From: Candidatus Woesearchaeota archaeon
GTDB lineage: Archaea > Nanobdellota > Nanobdellia > Woesearchaeales > JAGVZT01
Direction: 5' to 3'
NCBI GenBank assembly: GCA_018302335.1
Contig: JAGVZT010000044.1
Coordinates: 1 to 33,516, forward strand
Length of the DNA stretch: 33,516 bases
The translations under genes were made by a program, and so were the position numbers. Positions 14,490 to 22,259 of the stretch are shown piece after piece; the stretch's first letter is position 1; each line of letters starts with the position of its first letter. Under the pieces are notes generated by a model, which saw only the letters and a program-made list of their open reading frames with translations, was not told the DNA's origin and ran no database searches.

Positions 14490-16922
14490 ATGGCACGCAC
14501 ACGGCTGGGCATCCTCCTTGTCGCAATGCTCATTTTCTCCGCGTTCCCGCAGCTCGCGCTCGCGCAAACGTCCTCGGACGCGACCGTTTGCCCCGAGGTG
14601 GAGAGGCCAGTCTGCGAGACCGGCTATTCCGCGTCCATTCGGTATGACACGCAGCAGTGCCCGGTCTACGAGTGCACGCCAGTGGTGTCCGAATGCCCGA
14701 ATTATCCGTCCGTCCCATCCTGCGAGCAGGGCTACGTCGCGAAGACGAGCTACGACAACCAGTGCCCGGTGTACGAGTGCGTCCCTTCCGACGGCGGCTG
14801 CTCCACGGAATGGGTGCCTGTCTGCGGCACGGACGGCAAGACCTACCAGAACATCTGCTACGCCTCGACTTCCCACGCGGGAGTCATCTACGAGGGAGAG
14901 TGCAAGCCCTGCCCCCTGGTGGCGTGGCCGGAGTGCGCGTCAGGGAACGTCCGCCAGGTGTGGGACGAGCACAATTGCCCCTCTTACGAGTGCCTGCCCG
15001 CCTCGCTCTGCCGTGATTCCGACGGCGGCATCGATTTCCACACCGCGGGCGAGGTGACGGTCTGCCAGTCCTCCACCAGCGGCGGAGGATGCGGGGCCAA
15101 GCGCGACTACTGCGCAGGCGACGCGGTTGTCGAATATTACTGCAAGGGCGACGAGGTGGCGGTCGCCGATTCCCGCTGCGCATCCGGCTGCAAGGAGGGC
15201 GTCTGCGTCAAGGGCCAGTATTGTACGGAAAATCCGCTGGACAGGGACTGCACCTGCCCCGAAGGCTATCGCAAGAAGAGCACCTGCCCCCTGGGAGCGC
15301 AATGCTTTGTGGAGAGCTACACCTGCGTCCCCATCTCGGTTTGCGAAACCCCGAAGCCTGTGGAGTGCCCCGAAGGCCAGGTGGTGAGCAAGGCGCTCGA
15401 TTCTTCCGGCTGCCCCTACTACACCTGCATGTCTGCCCAGTGCTCGCCTTCCCTGCCCAGGGAGAAGTGCGAGAATCTGGGGGGAAAGTATGTGGACTGC
15501 CCCAACATCTGCCCGGACCCGAGAATGGCCTGCCCTGCGGTCTGCGGCAAGGCCTACTGCCAGTGCGGCACCGCCACATACTGCGAGGACCAGCCCTACA
15601 ATCCGGACTGCGTGTGCAGGAAAGGCACCCGGGTCTTCGACCAGGGCACGGTGCCGGACTGCAAGACTGACCAGCCATGCCCGGCGTATGCCATCCAGCC
15701 CAGATTCCGGTGCGTCGCGCGCGATGACGTCGTAAAGGTCGAGCTGAACGAACCGTTCAAGCTTTCTCCGGGAGGCACCGCAGTCATTGTCGATTACAAT
15801 GACCTGCACGTAAGGCTGACTGGCATCAGCTCGGGCAGCATCCGACAACTTGACAGCTCCGAGACCACCGCCTCCGGGGGTGGGACTGCCACTTATGATG
15901 GTACGCCAGGTCCAGTTGTCAGCGAGCCCGTGACACCATCAGTCTTCGAAGGTGATCTGCGAGATTTGCCAACGGTGGAGCCATGGGAGGAAGGCGATCC
16001 TATCGTCGAAATTCCGCGAGGAGGCCCGAGCATCAAGCCAATACCCGACGGCTGGCTCGTCGCGCACCTTGTGGTGACGCTACCGGGAAACACCCGTCTC
16101 CTGCAGGCTGATGCGAGAAGCGAAGTGGCGATTTCCAGCATCACCGGCCGCGCGGTCGAATCCTCAGGGGGCTACCTTTCCACGACCGCCACGAGCGCGA
16201 GTGGTGGGGAAGGGAGAGCTTCTGCCAGTGTCGTCGTCACAAGCGCCGCCTACGTCGTGACCCTGCGCGAGGGAGAGAGCGCCGAAGTCTTCGGCATCAC
16301 CCTCTCTGCCAAGGAGCTCGCGAGCCACGCGGGAGTCTTCGTCGCGGGACGCGAGCGCATCGTTCCGTGCCCCGAAGCTGTGAAGTGCGATGATGGCTCC
16401 TCTCGGCAGTGCTACCAGAAGGGAGACATCTGCAGCTGCGAGTCCTGCCCCACCGAACGCTGCGAGCGCTCACTCTGCCCCGACGGCACCTGGGTCTCGT
16501 GCGGCTGGACGGACAACGGCTGTGAGTGCCGCTCCTGCCCCACGGAGCAGGAATCAGTCTGCGGCAACGGAGCCTGCGAGGAGGGCGAGGACATCGTCTG
16601 CCGCACCCTTGAGGGGCAGAAGGTCTGCTATGTGGCCTGCCCGAGGGACTGCTCGCCTGCCGAGCAGGAGTGCGACGGCTGCACCTATGAGACCCGCTGC
16701 CTGCCGTACGGCACCAGGCGCGTCATAGAGGACACCCCGACGTACTGTGCGGACGGCTCCTGGGAAAAGCAGCTACCGGAAAGCGAGAGCTGCCAGAACA
16801 GCTACGAGTGCCTCACCAACACCTGCTCCTCCGGACGGTGCGAGGACATCCAGAAGCAACTGGAGGAGACCCGCAACGTCCTGCAGCGGGTCCTCGATTG
16901 GCTGGAGAAGCTCTTCGGCTGA
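14490..16922 (+). CDS. Secreted Cys-rich multidomain protein with Kazal-like domain
   Basis: 810 residues. Signal peptide 1-25 ([17 protein letters not shown]). A disulfide module with the pattern C-x6-C, about 15 residues, then CPVYEC recurs at about 34-62, 69-97 and 141-168, with a variant near 290 (CPYYTC). A Kazal-type domain spans 104-138 ([20 protein letters not shown]). Next comes a CRDSDGG...VEYYCKG module (about 174-240), then more Cys pairs. A Cys-poor beta-rich region spans about 415-620. A second Cys cluster follows, with [14 protein letters not shown] near 690. The protein ends in an amphipathic helix ([13 protein letters not shown]) that may attach it to the membrane. It is probably a cell-surface adhesin or protease-resistant coat; protease inhibition is possible but unproven. 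The YhbY gene starts right after the stop. Confidence 0.8.
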   Translation: MARTRLGILLVAMLIFSAFPQLALAQTSSDATVCPEVERPVCETGYSASIRYDTQQCPVYECTPVVSECPNYPSVPSCEQGYVAKTSYDNQCPVYECVPSDGGCSTEWVPVCGTDGKTYQNICYASTSHAGVIYEGECKPCPLVAWPECASGNVRQVWDEHNCPSYECLPASLCRDSDGGIDFHTAGEVTVCQSSTSGGGCGAKRDYCAGDAVVEYYCKGDEVAVADSRCASGCKEGVCVKGQYCTENPLDRDCTCPEGYRKKSTCPLGAQCFVESYTCVPISVCETPKPVECPEGQVVSKALDSSGCPYYTCMSAQCSPSLPREKCENLGGKYVDCPNICPDPRMACPAVCGKAYCQCGTATYCEDQPYNPDCVCRKGTRVFDQGTVPDCKTDQPCPAYAIQPRFRCVARDDVVKVELNEPFKLSPGGTAVIVDYNDLHVRLTGISSGSIRQLDSSETTASGGGTATYDGTPGPVVSEPVTPSVFEGDLRDLPTVEPWEEGDPIVEIPRGGPSIKPIPDGWLVAHLVVTLPGNTRLLQADARSEVAISSITGRAVESSGGYLSTTATSASGGEGRASASVVVTSAAYVVTLREGESAEVFGITLSAKELASHAGVFVAGRERIVPCPEAVKCDDGSSRQCYQKGDICSCESCPTERCERSLCPDGTWVSCGWTDNGCECRSCPTEQESVCGNGACEEGEDIVCRTLEGQKVCYVACPRDCSPAEQECDGCTYETRCLPYGTRRVIEDTPTYCADGSWEKQLPESESCQNSYECLTNTCSSGRCEDIQKQLEETRNVLQRVLDWLEKLFG

Positions 16923-17156
16923 ATGGACCCGGTCGTGCAGGTGGGCAAGAGCGGCCTGAATGAGGCAGCGCTGGAGCACATCTCGCGCATCCTCCGCCAG
17001 CGGAAAACGGTGCGAGTGAAGCTGCTGCGCTCCTTCCTGGAGAGCAGTTCCCCCGCTGAGGCGGAACGCGTCCTTCTGGAGCGCACCGGCGCGCGCTCCC
17101 GCAGGACGGGCTTCGTCATCACTCTGGACAGCCGGCAGCCGCGCAGGCGCGGATGA
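16923..17156 (+). CDS. YhbY/CRM-domain RNA-binding protein
   Basis: A 77-residue single CRM (CRS1-YhbY) domain. VVQVGKSGLNEAALEHI carries the GxxG-like loop; KTVRVKLLRSFLES and RTGFVITLDS complete the alpha/beta fold. In bacteria YhbY associates with pre-50S ribosomal subunits, and a ribosome-assembly or RNA-chaperone role is the usual inference in archaea. The ATG directly follows the TGA of the Cys-rich gene with no gap, so it is co-transcribed. The partnership with a secreted protein looks accidental. Confidence 0.85.
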   Translation: MDPVVQVGKSGLNEAALEHISRILRQRKTVRVKLLRSFLESSSPAEAERVLLERTGARSRRTGFVITLDSRQPRRRG

Positions 17157-17213
17157 GGACGCACGGGTGTGTTTCCGCTGGCCTGAACAAGTAATCTGCC
17201 TGCGTTCGCAAAG

Positions 17214-17220
17214 GCTTAAG
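17214..17220 (+). promoter_or_regulatory. TATA box for the lipoprotein gene
   Basis: GCTTAAG predicts a transcript start near 17243, giving a 13-nt leader that begins at the Shine-Dalgarno sequence CGGAGGTG. It is one of the few leadered genes here. Confidence 0.5.
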
Positions 17221-17256
17221 AACGCCTCCCGGAGTCCAATCCTCGGAGGTGCAATT

Positions 17257-18201
17257 ATGCCGTACACCGCACGTTATAGCGTGGCAGTACTGGGGCTCGC
17301 GCTCGCGGGATGCGCGGCGCAGCCTGCCGCAGAGACGATACCAGCAATTCCCGAAACTATCCCCCTGGTGGAGGCTCCCATCGTCATGGAAGATTCTCTC
17401 ATCATGGAGAATGCTCCCGAGCTCATTCCATGCTCCATCGAGAACTCCAGTTCGCTCGGTGCCGTGCTCGCGGAGGCGGACATCCCCCTGGACTTGCTCA
17501 CCACACTCACCAGCGAACAGTTCTGGCTCGACCTCGGCTCGCAGCTAGAGGCCGCAGCAAGCACCGGGGCCGGGTCCTATCTCGGCGTCGTGCAGCTGGA
17601 CGGCTCGTGCCAGCCTTCGGTTGTCCTCCATGAGAATCCCACCCTGGACCTCATCGCGCAGAGCGCAGCCACTATGCCTGCAGAAGGGACGCAAAGGCTC
17701 CTCCTCCGTTACTCCTCGCGTGCGGAATCAGAGGCGTGGAGCATCAACGCAGATGAGGCCGCACTGGCGCGAGATTACGGACTGCTGAACATCGTGCTGA
17801 GCACCCACCCGGACGGCACCGCCGTCGCGCTCTATCTCCCGGATGGCAATGTCATCCAGGCAGGCTTCTGGCAAGCCGGGGAACCGGTGGAGGACCTTGC
17901 GGTGGAGCTGCCCACCCTTCCGGCCCTCGAAGAGAGTCTCCCCACGGTACTCTCCGGGCTGTACGAGGGCCAGTTCATCGAGGGCGCCTATGATGTGGTC
18001 ACTCTCGGCGGGCAGCAGGTCCGCATCCCGGGCCGGTGGTACGAGAACAACGATGTTCACTGGTCCAATGCTGCGAAGCGCGGAACGTGCATCGAGGTTT
18101 CCCTGAAGCTGGACGAAAACGGGAACCCCGTGCTCGTCGAGGGCCTTCCCGTCGCGGGGGCTCCTGCGCGCTACGCGGCATGCGCATCCCAGACCAAGTA
18201 G
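17257..18201 (+). CDS. Hypothetical lipoprotein
   Basis: 314 residues from the ATG at 17257, preceded by GGAGGTGCAATT. The N-terminus MPYTARYSVAVLGLALAGC is a signal peptide with a lipobox Cys at 19, followed by a Pro/Glu-rich linker and a soluble extracytoplasmic domain of about 260 residues with few Cys. No known domain was recognised; the C-terminal GGQQVRIPGRWYENNDVHW segment suggests a beta-sheet module. Its last 31 bp overlap the 3' end of the convergent Nmd3 gene. Confidence 0.72.
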   Translation: MPYTARYSVAVLGLALAGCAAQPAAETIPAIPETIPLVEAPIVMEDSLIMENAPELIPCSIENSSSLGAVLAEADIPLDLLTTLTSEQFWLDLGSQLEAAASTGAGSYLGVVQLDGSCQPSVVLHENPTLDLIAQSAATMPAEGTQRLLLRYSSRAESEAWSINADEAALARDYGLLNIVLSTHPDGTAVALYLPDGNVIQAGFWQAGEPVEDLAVELPTLPALEESLPTVLSGLYEGQFIEGAYDVVTLGGQQVRIPGRWYENNDVHWSNAAKRGTCIEVSLKLDENGNPVLVEGLPVAGAPARYAACASQTK

Positions 18202-19184
18202 AGTCTGCCTTCGCGCTTCGCGACGCAGACCCGGTCTCCGGGCGCGATGCGCATCCCGAGGGAATGCTCCACTGCCGCGCTCTCGAAGGTGTCCGGGTCA
18301 AGCACCTCCACCCGCGGATGAACCTTGGTGACCTGCGTCTCCCGGCGTTCCAGGAGCTCGGGCTTCGAGCGGGGCCGCATGCTGACCCGCTTTCCCGATG
18401 ACATATTGATGCCCGCGAGCTTCTCCCCGCTCACCGAGGTCAGGTAAATCACTTTTCCCTCGCAAAACACCACACATCCCGCGTGATACGGAGGCATCTT
18501 CACCAGGGCCACGGTGCGGAACAGCTTCCGGCTCGTGAGCTTGTCCTGGGAGAAGAGTTTTGCGGTCAGCGTGACCTCGGCGCCGAAGCGGTCGCGCTGC
18601 TCCCGGGAGAGGGTGCGCAGGAAGCGCGCTGAGGAGAGATAGTAATCGATTCCTTCCGGGACGTACTCACGCTGCGAGATGTGCACCCCCTCAGAGGCGA
18701 GCCGCTGCTCGGTCCACCGCTGGGCCTCCTCGCTGGCATGCCGCAGCTGGAGCACCGCCTCGTAGTACCGCTCGTTCTTCTTCCTGCACTGCGAGCATCG
18801 CAGGTAGCGCAGAGTGACCGGGATGCGATACTCGTCGGACAGCGCGGCTGACATGCCCGGAACGTTCCCCGTCGCATGGATTTCCGCCTCTCCGCTCACG
18901 ATGACACCCTCGTGCTCACGATGCTCCGGGAGATGCAGCTGCACGGCGAGTTTCAGGTTGGTCACCTCCCTTCCCCGCCGCGAGACATGGGTGATGATGC
19001 GGGAGAACTGCTCATCGAGAGAATCGGGATGCCATTTCGCGGACACCCTGCCGCGATGGCACAGCGCGCAGCGCTCCGCCTCGACGGGCTTGAAGCTCTC
19101 CAGCAGGGGGTGCTCGTGCAGATAGCATTGCGGGCAGAGCGGCGAGAACTCGCCGGACTTCCCGCAGCGGGCGCAGCGGCTCAT
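18171..19184 (-). CDS. nmd3: Nmd3-family ribosomal export/assembly protein
   Basis: 337 residues from the ATG at 19184. It opens MSRCARCGKSGEFSPLCPQC, with a further CALCHRG; the zinc-binding N-terminal region ends with CSQCRKKNERYYEAVLQLR, the signature of Nmd3. The rest is the beta-rich Nmd3 core. In eukaryotes Nmd3 is the 60S export adaptor; archaeal homologues are thought to act in late large-subunit maturation. Longer starts upstream were rejected because the TATA box at 19207-19214 is 26 bp from this ATG. The 3' end overlaps the convergent lipoprotein gene by 31 bp. Confidence 0.9.
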   Translation of the reverse strand: MSRCARCGKSGEFSPLCPQCYLHEHPLLESFKPVEAERCALCHRGRVSAKWHPDSLDEQFSRIITHVSRRGREVTNLKLAVQLHLPEHREHEGVIVSGEAEIHATGNVPGMSAALSDEYRIPVTLRYLRCSQCRKKNERYYEAVLQLRHASEEAQRWTEQRLASEGVHISQREYVPEGIDYYLSSARFLRTLSREQRDRFGAEVTLTAKLFSQDKLTSRKLFRTVALVKMPPYHAGCVVFCEGKVIYLTSVSGEKLAGINMSSGKRVSMRPRSKPELLERRETQVTKVHPRVEVLDPDTFESAAVEHSLGMRIAPGDRVCVAKREGRLYLVWDAHAA

Positions 19185-19206
19185 GACGGGTCGAGGGACG
19201 CGCCGG

Positions 19207-19214
19207 TTTATAAG
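19207..19214 (-). promoter_or_regulatory. TATA box for nmd3
   Basis: CTTATAAA on the reverse strand, centre 26 bp from the ATG at 19184. Element copy 6 lies 46 bp further upstream. Confidence 0.7.
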
Positions 19215-19259
19215 CGTGAGGCCGGGAGCGACGATGGAGAAATCGCAGGAGGGATAGAT

Positions 19260-19328
19260 TGGCCGCATTGTTGAGGATACCCGACATTCCGACGAGACGA
19301 CCTCGGATATTGTCCAGCATTGCGGCCG
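19260..19328 (-). repeat. CGGCCG-ended intergenic element, copy 6
   Basis: On the minus strand: CGGCCGCAATGCTGG, core ATATCCGAGGTCGTCTCGTC then GGAATG, end CAACAATGCGGCCA. Relative to other copies the inner stem changes to CCGA/TCGG, a paired substitution that keeps the hairpin. Confidence 0.85.
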
Positions 19329-19370
19329 AGAGAGGCCGACTTTCCACAGCGCCTCCGGGAACGTCCCAGA

Positions 19371-19435
19371 TTAACATGTTAATTAAATAAGTATTGAAAT
19401 TTATTTATTATATTAATAAATTACTTTATTATCAT
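19371..19435. promoter_or_regulatory. AT-rich island with two palindromes
   Basis: About 65 bp of nearly pure AT in GC-rich DNA. It contains the perfect palindrome TTAACATGTTAA (19371-19382) and the dyad ATTTATTA-TAT-TAATAAAT (19403-19421). It lies between element copy 6 and the TATA box of gene 19483. It may be a regulator-binding or DNA-unwinding region. No origin-protein gene is nearby. Confidence 0.35.
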
Positions 19436-19453
19436 TGCGTGAAGGCAGCAAAG

Positions 19454-19461
19454 CATAAATA
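19454..19461 (+). promoter_or_regulatory. TATA box for gene 19483-19758
   Basis: CATAAATA, centre 26 bp from the ATG at 19483. This favours that codon over the in-frame ATG at 19468. Confidence 0.6.
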
Positions 19462-19482
19462 TCCCGGATGGACACAGGAATC

Positions 19483-19758
19483 ATGGCACTGGACGACGAC
19501 CTTGTCACGCCGTTCATTCTGGAAGTAATGGCTGCAACACCTGTAGATACGCTGAAGGACGCGCTCTCGGAGATGGGTTATGTTCTGGACGAGAAGTACG
19601 ACCCGGTGCTGATGGGCTCTGGCCAGGACGCCTCCCTTGTCTACCGCGTGTTCGTCCCGAATGACGAGCAGAACCTCGGCGAGAAGCGGCCTGAGGATTA
19701 CGATTTCATCCGGGGGCTGTGGCCGGACGTGCGGTTTGAGCCGTTCGGGCCTCCGTAA
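19483..19758 (+). CDS. Small hypothetical protein, 91 residues
   Basis: Begins MALDDDLVTPFILEVMAATP. It is acidic and soluble, with no Cys and no signal or membrane segment. Its C-terminus is Pro-rich (RGLWPDVRFEPFGPP). The family is unknown. The start is chosen by TATA spacing. The last 53 bp overlap the coding 3' end of the convergent YqhQ-like gene, an unusually long coding overlap. Confidence 0.6.
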   Translation: MALDDDLVTPFILEVMAATPVDTLKDALSEMGYVLDEKYDPVLMGSGQDASLVYRVFVPNDEQNLGEKRPEDYDFIRGLWPDVRFEPFGPP

Positions 19759-20626
19759 CCTTCTCCAGCTCAAGCACCGCGCCCAGCGCAGCGAGAGCCA
19801 CCTCCAGCTGGTCGTCCCGCGGCGCTCTGGTGGTGAGGAGCTGGAAGGCCAGTCCCGGGGCGAGGAGCATGCGCACCGCGGCGAGATTCCAGTTCCTCGC
19901 GCCGATGCGGATGACTTCATAGGAAAGCCCCGCGACGACGGGAAGGAGCGCGACGCGGAGGAGGTACTTGCCGAGCAGCGGCGTCCCTGCGGGGATGAAG
20001 AGATACAGCGCGACCGAGAGGGTCAGCACCACGAGCACGAAGGTGGTTCCGCATCGCGGGTGGGTGATGGGGCAGTCCCGCGCGTTGTCGACCTCAAGGG
20101 CGAGGCTCCGCTCGTGGCAGTTCACTGCCTTGTGCTCGCTGCCGTGATACCGGAACACTTCGCGCACGTCCGCGAGGAGCGAGATGCCTGCGAGATACAC
20201 CACGAACAGCGTGATCTTCGTGATACCGTCAACGAGGTTGTAGAGGAGATAGTTCTCCTGCACCGCGGGGAACAGCCTGGCCGCGTACTCAGCGGCAAGG
20301 AGCGGCAGGAGCTTGAACACCGCGAGGGTGAACGCGACGGCCAGCACCAGGGTCAACGCGGTCTCCTTCCAGCCCACTTCCTCTTCTCCCAGGGAGAGCT
20401 TGGCGGAGATGTTCAGGCTGCGGTAGCCGAGGAACATGGTCTCCACCAGGACGACGGCCCCGCGGATGAACGGCCATCGCAGGAAGGAATGGCGCTCCAG
20501 GAGAGAATGCACCCGTTCGGTGTGCACCGCGATGCTCTTGTCCTCCTTGCGCACCGCGATGGCCATGTGGTTGCGCGATTTCATCATCACGCCGTTGAGC
20601 ACCGCCTGCCCGCCGATGAGTTGCAC
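19706..20626 (-). CDS. YqhQ/DUF1385-family membrane protein
   Basis: 306 residues starting MQLIGGQAVLNGVMMKSRNH, the family's invariant opening. Further family motifs are FRYHGSEHKAVNCHE, HPRCGTTFVLVVL and RMLLAPGLAFQLLTTRAP followed by DDQLEVAL. Four or five hydrophobic segments are visible (about 88-110, 138-160, 200-225, 235-255). DUF1385 proteins are predicted membrane metal-dependent enzymes of unknown reaction; the conserved His/Glu/Cys motifs fit a metal site. The leaderless start is supported by a TATA box 26 bp upstream. It is a single-gene unit. Confidence 0.88.
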   Translation of the reverse strand: MQLIGGQAVLNGVMMKSRNHMAIAVRKEDKSIAVHTERVHSLLERHSFLRWPFIRGAVVLVETMFLGYRSLNISAKLSLGEEEVGWKETALTLVLAVAFTLAVFKLLPLLAAEYAARLFPAVQENYLLYNLVDGITKITLFVVYLAGISLLADVREVFRYHGSEHKAVNCHERSLALEVDNARDCPITHPRCGTTFVLVVLTLSVALYLFIPAGTPLLGKYLLRVALLPVVAGLSYEVIRIGARNWNLAAVRMLLAPGLAFQLLTTRAPRDDQLEVALAALGAVLELEKVTEARTAQTARPATAPG

Positions 20627-20647
20627 GGCGCTGCGAAGCTGGAGGGA

Positions 20648-20657
20648 TTATATAAAC
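20648..20657 (-). promoter_or_regulatory. TATA box for the YqhQ-like gene
   Basis: GTTTATATAA on the reverse strand, centre 26 bp from the ATG at 20626. Element copy 7 starts 34 bp upstream. Confidence 0.7.
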
Positions 20658-20690
20658 GTTCGGGCCTGCGCCGACTGTGACGGATTTCCT

Positions 20691-20758
20691 CGGCCGGAAT
20701 CCAACACGAGTTCCGGGCTGTCTCGCAGGAATGGTGGGTATTCTCAGCATTGCGGCCG
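20691..20758 (+). repeat. 68-bp CGGCCG-ended intergenic element, copy 7
   Basis: CGGCCGGAATCCAACACGAG, core TTCCGGGCTGTCTCGCAGGA, end CAGCATTGCGGCCG. It fills the gap between the YqhQ promoter and the stop of gene 20766. Confidence 0.85.
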
Positions 20759-20765
20759 GCCCAGC

Positions 20766-21617
20766 CTATACGAACTTCGTGTCCTTCTTCTCCGGTACGG
20801 AGGTGTACACCGGCTTGCCCTCTGCGAGCCTCTCGAGCGTCTCCCAGGAACGAGCATCCATGCCGTGGTCGTCATAGTTCCAGCCCAGTTGGTCGCACGC
20901 GCCGGAGAGCAGTTCCTGCACATCGTCAGGCATGTCCGGCTGGACCACGTCCCCATACGGCTTCAGCGCCTTTGAGTCCCGCAGGAGGAGCGCCTCGGAG
21001 AGCGCGATGGACTTGTCCGTCGTGAAGGTCCGTTCCGCGGGCGCTCGGTAGGCGACCGCCTGCCCCGCGTCGGAGAGGTATTCCTGCACAGAGAACTTCG
21101 CCCTGTTGACCAGGTCGTGGATTGCCCCTCCCAGAGCGGTGAGTCCCGCTGCACCGAGGGAGCCGTAGAGCACGCTAGTACCGAGATACGGAGTCGCGCC
21201 AGTGGCATAGTCCATCAGGACCAGGCTGCCCATGAAGAGTCCGAGGAGGGCGCCAGGAAGGGCTGCGAGGAGGGGGGCGTACCAGTTCTGCGGGTAGAAT
21301 GCGCCGGGCAACTGCTCCTGGGCATCGTCCAGCCTGCTCTCGACTCCCTTGAGGATCTCGGCGAGGTAACTCTCGCCGACCTTCCCACCGTGGCGGATGT
21401 CCAGGCGATAGTCCGCCGCGAGGCCGCGCGCGGCTATCTCGTCGAGATTCGCGACGTGGGTGTAATAGGTGTCCTTGGAGATGCGGAGCACCAGGGCCTC
21501 CACGGTCTTGACTGCTTGCGCGCTCTCCTGCGCGGCCGCTTCGTCGAAGACGCCCTCAAGCTGCGACTCTATCCCATCAGATGTCTCGAACTCCCCTGGT
21601 GCGAATCCCGGAGCCAT
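20766..21617 (-). CDS. Hypothetical membrane protein, 283 residues
   Basis: An N-terminal soluble helical region (1-110; VFDEAAAQESAQAVKTVEAL, ISKDTYYTHVANLDEI) is followed by two hydrophobic segments, LLAALPGALLGLFMGSLVLM (about 115-134) and GTSVLYGSLGAAGLTALGGA (about 146-165), and a soluble C-terminal domain of about 115 residues. The hairpin topology would place both ends on the same side. The family is not recognised. A single TATA box gives a leaderless start. Confidence 0.7.
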   Translation of the reverse strand: MAPGFAPGEFETSDGIESQLEGVFDEAAAQESAQAVKTVEALVLRISKDTYYTHVANLDEIAARGLAADYRLDIRHGGKVGESYLAEILKGVESRLDDAQEQLPGAFYPQNWYAPLLAALPGALLGLFMGSLVLMDYATGATPYLGTSVLYGSLGAAGLTALGGAIHDLVNRAKFSVQEYLSDAGQAVAYRAPAERTFTTDKSIALSEALLLRDSKALKPYGDVVQPDMPDDVQELLSGACDQLGWNYDDHGMDARSWETLERLAEGKPVYTSVPEKKDTKFV

Positions 21618-21638
21618 GGTCAGCGGAACGCGCCTGAC

Positions 21639-21646
21639 TATAAAAA
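21639..21646 (-). promoter_or_regulatory. TATA box for gene 20766-21617
   Basis: TTTTTATA on the reverse strand, centre 26 bp from the ATG at 21617. Confidence 0.65.
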
Positions 21647-21695
21647 ACTATCAGATGAGAGTACTCAAGAGTGAGACATTCAAGTGAGAAGAAAG

Positions 21696-21703
21696 TTTAT
21701 AAG
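21696..21703 (+). promoter_or_regulatory. TATA box upstream of the uORF/gene 21780
   Basis: TTTATAAG, centre 26 bp from the ATG at 21726 (the short ORF), not from the longer gene that follows. Confidence 0.6.
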
Positions 21704-21725
21704 CGCCGCGGGTTTCCTCATCTCC

Positions 21726-21773
21726 ATGGCAGCGAGGGAACTGGAGCATTCCGCAGCCTTCTTTTTTGCATAG
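21726..21773 (+). CDS. Leaderless 15-codon upstream ORF
   Basis: ATG at exactly the leaderless distance from its TATA box encodes MAARELEHSAAFFFA and then TAG. It is in the same frame as the gene at 21780, so either it is a coupled leader peptide or a nonsense codon cuts off the original N-terminus of that gene. Confidence 0.35.
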   Translation: MAARELEHSAAFFFA

Positions 21774-21779
21774 GGGACA

Positions 21780-22259
21780 TTGTCCCGCATCGCTACCGCT
21801 GGAGGAACACCCACGGACCTGGTAGAGCTGGCCGAGAGGACCGCGAAGGACATCGCACGGGACCTGGACGCAGAACGCGTCCCCGACACTAATTATGTGG
21901 TGTTCTTCTCGGCTTCGCTGGAGCGCTATCTTCTCGTGACCGACGGCAGCGACGCCGCGAGGGACGCGCTCAAGCATGCCCTGGAACAGCCCTCGGGAGA
22001 GAGCGAGCATCTCCCCTTCACCAGGATGCACCAGGCGCTGGACCGCTACCACTCCTCTCTGGGCAGTGGACCGGACAGCCCGGCGTACAGCGAAGCGCTC
22101 TATCACCTGCTGAGCCACGCCCCGGTGAGACTGTATGCGGCGCATGACGCACAGCGGGGGATACACGCCGCGCCGTGCATCGAGGTGGAGCTGCGCACTG
22201 ACGGAGCAGCACGGCGGAAGCGCAGGTCGGACGACTACAGTGGGCGTAACTCCTTCTAG
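21780..22259 (+). CDS. Hypothetical protein, about 159 residues, TTG start
   Basis: An open frame from the TTG at 21780, preceded by AGGGGAC. A soluble alpha/beta protein: LVELAERTAKDIARDLDAER, then VVFFSASLERYLLVTDGSDA and a helical segment ARDALKHALE; the C-terminus is basic (AARRKRRSDD). The start is doubtful because the only good promoter leads to the ATG at 21726, and the two frames are separated by one TAG. TAG is an ordinary stop in this window, so recoding is unlikely. The family is unknown. Its TAG interlocks with the proline dehydrogenase TAG in CTAG. Confidence 0.55.
   Translation: MSRIATAGGTPTDLVELAERTAKDIARDLDAERVPDTNYVVFFSASLERYLLVTDGSDAARDALKHALEQPSGESEHLPFTRMHQALDRYHSSLGSGPDSPAYSEALYHLLSHAPVRLYAAHDAQRGIHAAPCIEVELRTDGAARRKRRSDDYSGRNSF

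Noticed and set aside
17225-17249. Hairpin CCTCC/GGAGG masking the lipoprotein Shine-Dalgarno
   Set aside because: The predicted transcript start near 17243 leaves the CCTCC arm outside the mRNA.
21771-21773. TAG read as pyrrolysine or by readthrough
   Set aside because: TAG ends several confident genes here (2819, 18201, 22259, 24263, 27938), so it is an ordinary stop.
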